A stretch of 64,000 nt of DNA from Chloroflexi bacterium AL-N1 (GTDB taxonomy: Bacteria; Chloroflexota; Chloroflexia; Chloroflexales; Roseiflexaceae), in contig WYDT01000002.1 of NCBI GenBank assembly GCA_013122435.1, positions 124,001 to 188,000 of the forward strand, written 5' to 3'. Below, one piece after another: positions 51,230 through 59,806 of this stretch. The translations under genes and the position numbers were made by a program. The notes below the pieces were generated by a model that was given only the letters and a program-made list of their open reading frames with translations, was not told the origin of the DNA and ran no database searches. Positions within the stretch are counted from its first letter, which is position 1. The number at the start of each line of letters is the position of its first letter.

Positions 51230-52624
51230 ATGACAGATTTCGCAACGCAGGTTCCTGCTGAACTCAATGATGTTTTTGCCCATATTGACGCCAATCAACA
51301 GGTGTTCATTGAGCGACTGATGGACTATGTTCGTCGTCCCAGTATCAGCGCATATGGAGAAGGAATTGCGGATGTTGCTGAGTATATTGCAGAGGTAATG
51401 CATCGCATCGGTCTGACTGTGCAGATTATGCCAACCGAGGGATGGCCAATGGTTGTTGGGCGGCGTGAAGAGCTGTCAGATGCACCCACCGTGCTACTGT
51501 ATGGTCACTACGATGTGCAACCACCAGACCCACTCGATGCATGGATTTCACCGCCTTTCGAGCCCATGGTTCGTGATGGTCGTGTGTATGGTCGTGGTGT
51601 TGGTGATAACAAAGGGCAACATTTGGCGCAGATTCTGGCGTTAGAGTCCCTCCTGGCCTGTCATAGCAAACTCCCGTGTAATGTGATTGTATTGCTTGAA
51701 GGAGAAGAAGAGATCGGCAGCCCGCACATTGCTCACTTTGTCCAGCAACATCGGGACTTATTCAATGCGGATCTGGTCATCATCGCCGATGGCCCAGTTG
51801 ACACAAGTGGTCGATCACCAATTGTCTTTGGTGCGCGGGGCATCGTCTCGTTCGATCTCCGTGTGCATGGTGCCAATCGGGATCTGCACTCGGGCAACTG
51901 GGGTGGTGTGGCACCAAACCCAATCTGGACTTTGGTGCATCTACTTAGTACGATGAAGAACGCACAGGGCGAAATTACGATTGATGGCTTTTATGATAAT
52001 GTGCTACCCTTGACGGATTTGGAACAAGCAGCACTGTGTGATTTACCCGTCGATGTCGATGCGGTGAAAGCGGACCTGGGTCTTATACACCTCGATCCGC
52101 CCCGTGATCGCTCCTTTGCTGAACGACTTTCGGCCTGGCCCACCCTTACAATCAATGGTTTTCATGGTGGTTATGGTGGTCCTGGCTCAAAAACGGTACT
52201 ACCACACGAAGCTATCGTTAAGTGTGATATTCGTTTAGTAGAATCTCAGACAATGGAAGAGATTTTTACTAAACTTAAAATACATGTACAACAGTATGCT
52301 CCTGATGTCGAGGTCATCTGGCAGGGTGGGATGGACCCATCCAAAACGCCACTCGATTCACCATTCACCCAACCTCTCTATGCTGCCATGGTTGCTGCTC
52401 AGGCAGAGCCACCTTTGCTTGTACCCGCACTCGGTGGGAGCCTGCCGAACTATGTCTTTACCAGGTACCTCGGCATTCCTGCGTTTGTCATACCATATGC
52501 GAATGCTGATGAAGCTAATCACGCCCCCAATGAAAATCTGGAACTGGATCGCTTTATCAAGGGGATCAAGACCGGCGCAGCGCTGCTTACCTATCTTGGT
52601 CAGATGCCACGAGATGACGCGTAG
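51230..52624 (+). CDS. M20 family metallopeptidase (dipeptidase)
   Basis: A 464-residue di-zinc peptidase. Ligands and catalytic residues are clear: VLLYGHYDVQPPDP (His and Asp), GRGVGDNKGQ (bridging Asp), LLEGEEEIGSPH (catalytic Glu-Glu), IIADGPV (Asp) and a C-terminal His in DEANHAPNENL. The dimerisation domain contains ARGIVSFDLRVHGANRDLHS. It belongs to the CNDP/PepV-like group that splits short peptides. It ends the operon that starts at 47719. Confidence 0.93.
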   Translation: MTDFATQVPAELNDVFAHIDANQQVFIERLMDYVRRPSISAYGEGIADVAEYIAEVMHRIGLTVQIMPTEGWPMVVGRREELSDAPTVLLYGHYDVQPPDPLDAWISPPFEPMVRDGRVYGRGVGDNKGQHLAQILALESLLACHSKLPCNVIVLLEGEEEIGSPHIAHFVQQHRDLFNADLVIIADGPVDTSGRSPIVFGARGIVSFDLRVHGANRDLHSGNWGGVAPNPIWTLVHLLSTMKNAQGEITIDGFYDNVLPLTDLEQAALCDLPVDVDAVKADLGLIHLDPPRDRSFAERLSAWPTLTINGFHGGYGGPGSKTVLPHEAIVKCDIRLVESQTMEEIFTKLKIHVQQYAPDVEVIWQGGMDPSKTPLDSPFTQPLYAAMVAAQAEPPLLVPALGGSLPNYVFTRYLGIPAFVIPYANADEANHAPNENLELDRFIKGIKTGAALLTYLGQMPRDDA

Positions 52625-52726
52625 CGTCGGGGCTTTGCGTCAGGACGCCACAACTCTGGTTTTGTGTAACTCCCATGTTTTTGCCTCATAATTGGATTCT
52701 GTTGGCGACTGACATGATCAAGATTA

Positions 52727-52834
52727 TTAATCCAGGCTAGTTTTTCCATAGTCAAATCCTCCGACAATATATCTCTGTCCATCCAAGAAAACAGATGCTC
52801 CTTGCAACTTCTCCAGAACTTCTTCAGATCTCAT
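52727..52834 (-). CDS. Possible small ORF (35 residues) in the gap after the peptidase
   Basis: ATG at 52834 opens MRSEEVLEKLQGASVFLDGQ then RYIVGGFDYGKTSLD. Its composition is protein-like (charged helix, then beta-type residues), but there is no clear ribosome binding site and no known family. A second small minus-strand frame starts at ATG 52749 after GGAGGATTTGACT and runs into the peptidase gene to 52600. Either could be chance or the debris of a lost gene. Nothing else is seen in 52625-52889. Confidence 0.25.
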   Translation of the reverse strand: MRSEEVLEKLQGASVFLDGQRYIVGGFDYGKTSLD

Positions 52835-52889
52835 TTTTATACTGATGTTAGTAAGTCAGTTAGATCTGCATCTCGAGGAGGAACAGATT

Positions 52890-53744
52890 ATGAAACAAAG
52901 AATTGTGGCGATTGATATTCTGCGTGGGTTTGCTTTGCTGGGCATTTTGCTGATGAATATGTCGAGCTATGCTATGCCCGGTATGGCCTACTTCAACCCG
53001 ACCGTATACGGTGGCGATGAGCTATGGAATCGCCTGATATTTAGCCTGAATCCTATTTTTGCCGACCAAAAAATGATGGCATTGTTTTCTATGTTGTTTG
53101 GAGCCAGCGTGCTGTTGGTGACGAACAATATGGAGAAAAAGGGTGAGTCTTCTTTGTGGTTCTACTATTCTCGCAACGCCTGGTTACTTGTTTTTGGTCT
53201 CATCCACAGCATTCTGTTTTGGGAGGGTGATGTTCTGGTGATTTATGCGCTTTGCTCATTTATCCTGTACTGGCTGCGACGTATGTTGCCAAAGTGTCAA
53301 TTGGGCCTGGGATTGTTTATCTTTTTCATACCATCGCTCTTTCATGTGTGGATTAGCGGTGCACTACCCGATCTACAGTCAGCCGACTGGCAATATCTGG
53401 AGTCGTTCTGGCAGCCATCAGAAGCCGCTATTGCCACTGAGATTGCACTCTACCAAGGCAACTACACCGATCATCTCAGCCATCGTCTGAGTGATGGTTC
53501 AATTGGTCAATCGCTCATTGCGACGTTTCTTTTTTATGGATTTGGACTTAGTCTGTTCGGTATGGTCGACCGTATCCAGCAGATATTGATCATCCTGTTC
53601 ATTTGGGGCATACAAATCGCCTTTTCTTCCTGGTGGTTGGGGCGTTTCCAATATGGCCCGCTGGAATGGATCTGGCGTTGTTTGAGCCATGGGCGATGGC
53701 AGCCGTTACAGAAGAAACAGGCGGTTCAAATACATAGTAATTAA
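52890..53744 (+). CDS. DUF418 family membrane protein with internal deletion
   Basis: A 284-residue membrane protein. It starts MKQRIVAIDILRGFALLGIL with LMNM, the standard DUF418 entry, then MALFSMLFGASVLLV and GLIHSILFWEGDVLVIYALC. The C-terminal landmarks are also there: QSLIATFLFYGFGLSLFG and FQYGPLEWIWRCLSHG. From memory these two blocks are normally separated by several more helices; here they are joined at DGSIG-QSLIATF, so about 100 residues appear to be missing in frame. GAGGAGGAAC precedes ATG 52890. The role of this family is unknown, and the shortened protein may not work. Confidence 0.75.
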   Translation: MKQRIVAIDILRGFALLGILLMNMSSYAMPGMAYFNPTVYGGDELWNRLIFSLNPIFADQKMMALFSMLFGASVLLVTNNMEKKGESSLWFYYSRNAWLLVFGLIHSILFWEGDVLVIYALCSFILYWLRRMLPKCQLGLGLFIFFIPSLFHVWISGALPDLQSADWQYLESFWQPSEAAIATEIALYQGNYTDHLSHRLSDGSIGQSLIATFLFYGFGLSLFGMVDRIQQILIILFIWGIQIAFSSWWLGRFQYGPLEWIWRCLSHGRWQPLQKKQAVQIHSN

Positions 53745-53798
53745 ACTGCCCGCTCGGTTCAAGTCTTCCGGAAACAGCGTTGATGATACAATAGACAG

Positions 53799-54515
53799 AT
53801 GATAGATACAAGGCAAAAACAGCACATTTTAATCGTCGATGATGATAAAGAGACTGTCCGTTTAGTATGGCAGTATCTCGAACAGGCAGGGTATGCGGTG
53901 TTGGTAGCGTACGATGCAGAAACGGCTGTTCATATTTTGCGTCGTGAAGAGTTGGATTTACTGATACTTGACCTAGGTCTATCTGACAAAGATGGCTGGG
54001 ACATCACACGGTTCATTCGCGCCGATGACCAACTCAGCGCACTGCCTATCATCATGTTGACTGCTCGCATTGACGACAGAGAGAAAATCATCGGTCTGGA
54101 GCTTGGCGCCGATGATTACATCCCCAAACCGTTTAACGTTCGAGAGGTGGTGGCGCGGGTGTGGGCTTTACTGCGGCGCGTGCAGATGGCCTCGCCACCA
54201 CGCAGCAAAATCCTGCGCGTTCATGAGTTGGCTTTAGATGTGGGCAAACGTGAGCTGTTGGTAAGCGGAAACCCCGTCGAACTCGCTCCGATTGAATACG
54301 AACTTATACATATCTTCATATCCTGTCCCAACACCACCTTTGATCGTGAAGAACTGCTGGAACGTGCGGTGGGATATGCTTATGAAGGAATGAGTCGGAC
54401 GTTGGACCCCCACATCAAAAATTTGCGGCACAAGATCGAAGCTGCCCCCAAACAACCGTTGTATATGCAAACCGTCCATCGAGTTGGCTATCGTCTGGTC
54501 GAGGGGAGGACATGA
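53799..54515 (+). CDS. OmpR-family response regulator
   Basis: A 238-residue regulator. The receiver has ILIVDDDKETVRL, phosphoacceptor Asp in LLILDLGLSDKDGWD, IIMLTARIDD and Lys in DDYIPKPFNVRE. The winged helix follows: VELAPIEYELIHIFISCPNT, LERAVGYAYEGMSRTLDPHI, KNLRHKIE. The stop overlaps the kinase start by 4 bases (ATGA), so the pair is coupled. Its targets are unknown. Confidence 0.93.
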   Translation: MIDTRQKQHILIVDDDKETVRLVWQYLEQAGYAVLVAYDAETAVHILRREELDLLILDLGLSDKDGWDITRFIRADDQLSALPIIMLTARIDDREKIIGLELGADDYIPKPFNVREVVARVWALLRRVQMASPPRSKILRVHELALDVGKRELLVSGNPVELAPIEYELIHIFISCPNTTFDREELLERAVGYAYEGMSRTLDPHIKNLRHKIEAAPKQPLYMQTVHRVGYRLVEGRT

Positions 54516-55660
54516 TGCCGCGTATATTGAACCGGCTCTGGGTACGTTTCAGCCTATCTATTACCACTATTATATTGGTTATCACAGTCTTACCTGCGGC
54601 CAGTTTATTGCTGCTGGAACCACAAGATATCGTCGGTGAACACACAGTGTATATTAAAGGATTGAACAACGAAGTTCAACTCCAGTTATCTACTGCACAA
54701 GTCGATTATCTGGCACAAGATTTGGCATACGTTGCCCAACAGGTGTATCTCAATGATGTGCAATTTCTAACGCTGACCACCCTTATTGTGGCTGTGGTCG
54801 CTAGTGGGTTGTTAGGGCGTGGGTTAAGTTTACCTATTGAACGACTGGTCACAGCTACCAAGGCTATCGCTTCCCAGAAGCTAAACCATAGAGTTAAGGT
54901 CACAGGTGCACAAGAAATCAGAGATTTGGCGGACAACTTCAACCAGATGACCGCCTCACTCGCCCGTTCAAAGCAACTGCGACGCAATATGATGGCCGAT
55001 GTCTCACATGAACTGCTTACACCACTGACTGTGTTGCAGGGTAACTTACGCGCTATCCTGGACGATGTGTATGCCTTGGACAAAGAAGAAATCGGCAAAT
55101 TGTACGCGCAGAACAAACTACTCATTCACCTGGTGCGTGATTTACAACCGTTAAGTCAGGCGGAAGCAGGCCAATTACCGTTGCATATCACATCGGTTGA
55201 CATCAACATGCTAGCTAATGAGACAATTGCGATTTTTACACCATTTGCCCAGGAAAAAGTTATTACTATTGATTCGACACTGGCAGAACAGCTTCCATCT
55301 GTATCAGGAGACGCGGATCGTTTGCGGCAGGTGTTGCATAATCTGTTTGCTAATGCCCTGCGTCATACACCAGAAGGAGTCCATATTGCTATATCTCCTG
55401 CGCTATCAGAAGAAGGAATTCAATTCGCGATAACTGACACTGGTGAGGGCATAGCTCCTGAATTGTTGCCACATGTCTTTGATCGCTTTTACCGCACAGA
55501 AGCAGGCCCTCGCCGTGACAGTGGGAGAGTTGGTCTGGGGCTGGCGATTTCTAACGCGATCATTCAAGCACATAACGGCCATATGGTCGCCACCAGTGCA
55601 GGCGTCAATCAGGGCAGCACCTTCTACATCTACCTGCCAATCGAAAATCGGGTTGTGTAA
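54512..55660 (+). CDS. Sensor histidine kinase with HAMP domain and altered H-box
   Basis: A 382-residue kinase with membrane helices at about 12-35 and 85-108 and a short sensor loop of about 50 residues between them. HAMP (GRGLSLPIERLVTATKAIAS) leads to the H-box, which reads DVSHELLTPLTVLQGNL, with Leu in the place of the near-universal Arg of SHELRTPL. N-box HNLFANALRHTPEG and G-boxes ITDTGEGIAPE and RVGLGLAISNAII are intact. It is partner of the upstream regulator. The phospho-His is present, so activity is likely despite the substitution. Confidence 0.9.
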   Translation: MMPRILNRLWVRFSLSITTIILVITVLPAASLLLLEPQDIVGEHTVYIKGLNNEVQLQLSTAQVDYLAQDLAYVAQQVYLNDVQFLTLTTLIVAVVASGLLGRGLSLPIERLVTATKAIASQKLNHRVKVTGAQEIRDLADNFNQMTASLARSKQLRRNMMADVSHELLTPLTVLQGNLRAILDDVYALDKEEIGKLYAQNKLLIHLVRDLQPLSQAEAGQLPLHITSVDINMLANETIAIFTPFAQEKVITIDSTLAEQLPSVSGDADRLRQVLHNLFANALRHTPEGVHIAISPALSEEGIQFAITDTGEGIAPELLPHVFDRFYRTEAGPRRDSGRVGLGLAISNAIIQAHNGHMVATSAGVNQGSTFYIYLPIENRVV

Positions 55661-55671
55661 CAATCCTGTGA

Positions 55672-56739
55672 CTATGGAGGGGGGATTTGAGTGCATTGTT
55701 GCTCCATTGCCTGTGTCGACTCACGTACGATAAGTTCTGTCCCAATGGTAATGCGTTGGGGTGGATCATCATTCCCTTCGATACGTGCCAAAAGTCGTTG
55801 TACGCCGAGACGTCCAAGAATGCGTGGATGGTTGTTAAGAGTTGTAAGAGAGGGATGTGCGAGGCGCGCAATGGGTTCATTGTCAAAACCAACGACCGAT
55901 ATATTGTGAGGGATAGTAAGATTCAGATCACGCAGCGCTTCCATTGAGATAACCGCGTAGTGATCGGCTACACAGAATAATGCGGTCAAGCGTGGTTCAT
56001 CTGCCAGAAGTTTCTGAAGTGTAATCCGTATGGCACTCCGATCCCAGCCCATCTCGATAGCTGGTTGTGGCGCGACATCGGCATCTTGACAGGCTGCACA
56101 ATAGCCGCGATAGCGTTCTGCAAAACTGGGTGTGTCAAGGCGCCCAACGATTGCCCCAATGAAACGATGACCGAGGTTGAGAAGATGTTGGGTTGAAATA
56201 TACGCCCCCCCAAAATCATCGGCCATCACCGAGTCATATGGGAGGCCAACCGTCCAATTATCGACCAACACAATGGTTTTGCCGGACGCGTCAGCCAGCC
56301 GTTCGATCAGTGATCGTGGGTATGGTCCAACAAGCAAGATGCCATCAAGCCAGGTGTTGAGGAGAGCACTGGGGAAGGGCGTAGCAGTATGGTCTAGATG
56401 AGACAGAACAGCAAAGGTCAGACTCGCATTTTGCATCGTACATGCTTGTTCAGCACCACTCAAAACTTCACCATAAAAGGGATTGGTAGTGATTGGCTGA
56501 TTATCGACTTCAGGCATGACAAAAACAAGATGCTGTGTGTCTGTTTGAGCTGCTGTGTGAGTGCGTGGGGCATATGTATAGTTAAGTTTACGGGCTGCTT
56601 CCAATACTCGTTCGCGTGTCTCAAGAGGAATACTTTTAGCACCACGAAGGGCGAGCGAAACAGTCGTTGGTGAGAGCTGTGCATGCTCGGCCACCATGCG
56701 AATAGTAGGTTTCAATCGACTGTTTGTGTCACTAGACAT
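55672..56739 (-). CDS. LacI family transcriptional regulator
   Basis: A 355-residue repressor. The N-terminal helix-turn-helix is KPTIRMVAEHAQLSPTTVSL followed by ALRG and the hinge region ETRERVLEAARKLNYTY. The sugar-binding core has FYGEVLSGAEQACTMQN, TWLDGILLVG, VMADDFGGAYISTQHLLNLG and HNISVVGFDNEPIARLAHPS. ATG at 56739 with AGGG at good spacing is preferred to ATG 56745. It diverges from the GH9/GH8/GH2 genes, so it probably represses them until a beta-glucan or mannan oligomer binds. Confidence 0.92.
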   Translation of the reverse strand: MSSDTNSRLKPTIRMVAEHAQLSPTTVSLALRGAKSIPLETRERVLEAARKLNYTYAPRTHTAAQTDTQHLVFVMPEVDNQPITTNPFYGEVLSGAEQACTMQNASLTFAVLSHLDHTATPFPSALLNTWLDGILLVGPYPRSLIERLADASGKTIVLVDNWTVGLPYDSVMADDFGGAYISTQHLLNLGHRFIGAIVGRLDTPSFAERYRGYCAACQDADVAPQPAIEMGWDRSAIRITLQKLLADEPRLTALFCVADHYAVISMEALRDLNLTIPHNISVVGFDNEPIARLAHPSLTTLNNHPRILGRLGVQRLLARIEGNDDPPQRITIGTELIVRESTQAMEQQCTQIPPP

Positions 56740-57095
56740 AATCATCCCTGCTGTGAGCTAAAACGAGATCCCTTTGAATGATGCAATAAGAAATAAACTC
56801 GTGTAGTTTACTATAGTTTGACAAATTGATCTACTGTTGTTTATGGTATGTACTATAGCCTCTGACATACACCACTTTCTGCGAACATACCACGTACATG
56901 TATATCTATAACCATAAATGCTTCCTGCTGTTGATGAAAAAGTCTACCCTGAAAAGGTATTACTGTCAATATATGTCTCACACCTGACTATACGGCTCTA
57001 TACAACCAATAGTCAGGTTTTAGATAAGTAGTACCTGAAAACCCAACACCCTTTTCCCAATTAGTAAACAATTAACAAACAAAATAAAAAATAAC

Positions 57096-57124
57096 TTGAC
57101 AATTTACTTGTAATGGTGTATTTT
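57096..57124 (+). promoter_or_regulatory. Promoter of the cellulase locus
   Basis: A consensus -35 box TTGACA (57096-57101), a 17-base spacer and the -10 box TATTTT (57119-57124). It lies about 115 bases upstream of the GH9 start, leaving a long leader. It falls in the divergent gap with the LacI gene and overlaps the candidate operator at 57104-57114. Confidence 0.65.
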
Positions 57125-57145
57125 TTAGTAAACAAAACTTGTAAT
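57104..57145. promoter_or_regulatory. Candidate LacI operators at the GH9 promoter
   Basis: ACTTGTAAT occurs at 57106-57114, inside the promoter spacer, and again at 57137-57145, 31 bases later, which is about three helical turns. The first copy sits in TTACTTGTAA, close to a palindrome. Between and around them TTAGTAAACA occurs twice (57061 and 57125), and its complement is seen near 56810 in front of the LacI gene (TAGTTTACTA). A repressor on the spacer site would block RNA polymerase. Which of the two motifs LacI binds is not known. The rest of 56746-57238 is AT-rich with no gene seen. Confidence 0.4.
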
Positions 57146-57238
57146 TTCAAACCCTTAGATTGATAGCAAACTCACGTTTGTTACAGGTGGCTTTGTAGAT
57201 TTTCTTTCTCACCAATCTGTAAAGAAAGGGGGTTCGCA

Positions 57239-59692
57239 ATGAGGCGTACAGTACATTACAGGTCGTTTCTGTTCCTTTTCATACTTTTCTGCGTAGGTGT
57301 GTCCACTTCAAACGCTTCTTCGGTGGTTCAAATGACTACCCCTCCACTTGATCGCACGCTTCAGGACATTACTATTTTTCAAGACTCCGTGAAAGACAGT
57401 TGGGCTGCTGGAAACCATCTTGAAACAGTTGAGGGGAAAATTCCGGTTGATACGAATGAGATGTATAACGGTCGCCCCTCATTACGCTTTCAGGTGACCG
57501 AACCGACTGATTGGTGGGGGAGTGGTTTTGCTGGGAGGGGATGGACAAGTTTCGATCTCACCCGGTATTATGAGCATGGTGCGTTTGAGTTTTATGTCAA
57601 AGGTGCTGAGGGCGGAGAATATTTTTCACTCTCCCTCCAGGATGTTTCTCCTGCACGAGTGATAGAGAACCCAGCCAATCCCCCTGATACACGCAGTCGA
57701 ACATTGGTTCACTCAAGTGCCACTTTTTTTGAGGTGACACCGGAATGGCAACACGTTCGTATTCCCCTACAAGAACTGGTTCCGCCTGCCAGCGATTTTG
57801 ATTTGACCCAGACGTGGAATATTGGTATCAGTGTCAGCTATGCACCTGCGGATCTCGGCCCAACCACCTTTTGGATTAACGATATGAAGTTCACCTCGCC
57901 AGACCAAGAGATGAGCTTTCCACCAATCAAAGTAAACCAGCTTGGATATCTGCCAGTCTCAGAGAAGTATGCGAACATCAGTGGATTTGCAGATGAGCTT
58001 ACTGTCGATCCTGGCACGATGTTCTATGTCAAACGTGCCTCCGATAAGCGTATAGTGTATCGGGGCAGTTTATCCCTTGTGACTGAATATGATATTGCTT
58101 CAGGGGAACGCGTGCTACGAGCTGATTTTAGTCGCCTCAGAACTCCAGGCACATACTATATTGCAGTTGATGGTATTGATCAGGATTCGCCCCTATTCAA
58201 AGTGGAACGCGATATCTATCGGGATCTTGTTTACGATGCCTCACGATATTATTACTACCAGCGTGCAGGTTTTGAACTGGAAGAAGCCTATGCAGGGCTC
58301 TTTGCACGACCCGTAGGAACACCACAGGATGCTACAGCTACACGGCGCTCTGACGGGTCAGCAGTTGATGTCTCGGGTGGATGGTACGATGCCGGTGACA
58401 CAGGCAAGTATGTCACTTTCGCCGGACGAGCCGTATCAGATCTGTTGTACACCTATGAAATAGCACCACAACTCTTTGGTGATGACACCCTCAATATTCC
58501 CGAGAGCGGCAATAGCATACCCGATCTGCTCGATGAGATACGCTGGGAGTTGGACTGGTTGATGCGTATGCAGGATCCAGCAACGGGTGGGTTTTACCAT
58601 ATGGTGTACCCAAATGTCTGGATAGGCACACCGGATACGGATTTCCGTACCCGTTATCTTGAGAATTGTGCCTTTATTTCCCATCAGGCCGCGTCATTCA
58701 CGGAACCAGATCGCACAATCATCGATTCAGAGCAGTGTGATATTAAACCGACAGCCGATACAGGTAGTGCAGTAGCTATGCTGGCACATGCGGCAGTGGT
58801 GTACAGACCCGTTGATGCAGCATATGCGAACCAGTTACTTGATGCAGCAGAATATGGTTGGGAATATCTTGCAGCGCATCCAGAGCACATTGCTATTCCT
58901 GGCCAAAACGGTGGTGAGGAGCCTGACGGTGACAACCGCCTGTGGGCTGCTGCAACACTGTTTCGTGCCACAGGTGAAGCGCAGTACAATGACTATTTCC
59001 TGGAACATTACCAAACTCCTGAATTTACCAGGTTCTGGACTTCTACGACCGACTCTGGGTACCATGATGAAGGTGCACTTGGCATGCTGGCGGTGTTCGC
59101 TTATTTGCAAGCAGACGAAGCTGATTCTGCTGTGCGAGAATGGTTCATCCCTCAATTTCAGGCTTATCGCACCACCATGCTCACTCGCATGGAAAGTCGT
59201 CCATGGCGCAATTTCTTGCTAACGTCTGAAGACGGCTCCGACTCAGATTACTTCTGGGGCAGCAATAGCGTCACATTGGGGAGCACATCAGTCTTAGCAA
59301 TAGGCAATTACGTCCTTGACAGACATGATCCCTATACGCTTCGCGCAGTCTATCGCAACCTCAATTACATTCTGGGGGTGAACCCGCTACAACTCAGTTA
59401 TGTATCTGGTTATGGAACAAACAGTGTCAGGAATATCTACTCTGACACCTACAATTATGATTTGATCGAGGAAATGCCCAAGGGTTATATGCCTGGTGGA
59501 CCGAATTGGTACGATGGGGGAATGGCGACATCGCGTTTCGAGGCCAAAGCATACATCGACTCAGGAACCAACTATTTTGTGAACGAACATGCCATTTATT
59601 ACAACGCACAACTGGTGCTGAATGCGACGGTAGCGGCATCAGGTTTTCATGCATCAACGACACCTCGACTAGCAACAACCGGAGGTCAATGA
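57239..59692 (+). CDS. Secreted glycoside hydrolase family 9 cellulase
   Basis: An 817-residue exported enzyme. A signal peptide (about 1-27) is followed by a beta-sandwich carbohydrate-binding-type domain (about 40-220, with WWGSGFAGRGWTSFDLTRYY), the CelD_N Ig-like domain (about 228-325, KVNQLGYLPVSEKYANIS) and the (alpha/alpha)6 GH9 barrel from about 330. The catalytic DAGD lies in GGWYDAGDTGKYVTFAG (about 381-397) and the general acid Glu in YFVNEHAIYYNAQLVLN near the C-terminus. It should cleave beta-1,4-glucan with inversion. GAAAGGGGG precedes the start. It is first in a row with GH8 and GH2 enzymes. Confidence 0.93.
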   Translation: MRRTVHYRSFLFLFILFCVGVSTSNASSVVQMTTPPLDRTLQDITIFQDSVKDSWAAGNHLETVEGKIPVDTNEMYNGRPSLRFQVTEPTDWWGSGFAGRGWTSFDLTRYYEHGAFEFYVKGAEGGEYFSLSLQDVSPARVIENPANPPDTRSRTLVHSSATFFEVTPEWQHVRIPLQELVPPASDFDLTQTWNIGISVSYAPADLGPTTFWINDMKFTSPDQEMSFPPIKVNQLGYLPVSEKYANISGFADELTVDPGTMFYVKRASDKRIVYRGSLSLVTEYDIASGERVLRADFSRLRTPGTYYIAVDGIDQDSPLFKVERDIYRDLVYDASRYYYYQRAGFELEEAYAGLFARPVGTPQDATATRRSDGSAVDVSGGWYDAGDTGKYVTFAGRAVSDLLYTYEIAPQLFGDDTLNIPESGNSIPDLLDEIRWELDWLMRMQDPATGGFYHMVYPNVWIGTPDTDFRTRYLENCAFISHQAASFTEPDRTIIDSEQCDIKPTADTGSAVAMLAHAAVVYRPVDAAYANQLLDAAEYGWEYLAAHPEHIAIPGQNGGEEPDGDNRLWAAATLFRATGEAQYNDYFLEHYQTPEFTRFWTSTTDSGYHDEGALGMLAVFAYLQADEADSAVREWFIPQFQAYRTTMLTRMESRPWRNFLLTSEDGSDSDYFWGSNSVTLGSTSVLAIGNYVLDRHDPYTLRAVYRNLNYILGVNPLQLSYVSGYGTNSVRNIYSDTYNYDLIEEMPKGYMPGGPNWYDGGMATSRFEAKAYIDSGTNYFVNEHAIYYNAQLVLNATVAASGFHASTTPRLATTGGQ

Positions 59693-59806
59693 TCAAGCGG
59701 TACAAAGCCAAGAACATGACATAACGTGTAGAAGATGGTTTTTCTGTTGATCGTTTGTACGTAACAACGTTTGTGTGGCAATCGTATGAGATAAGGAGGT
59801 CTCACT

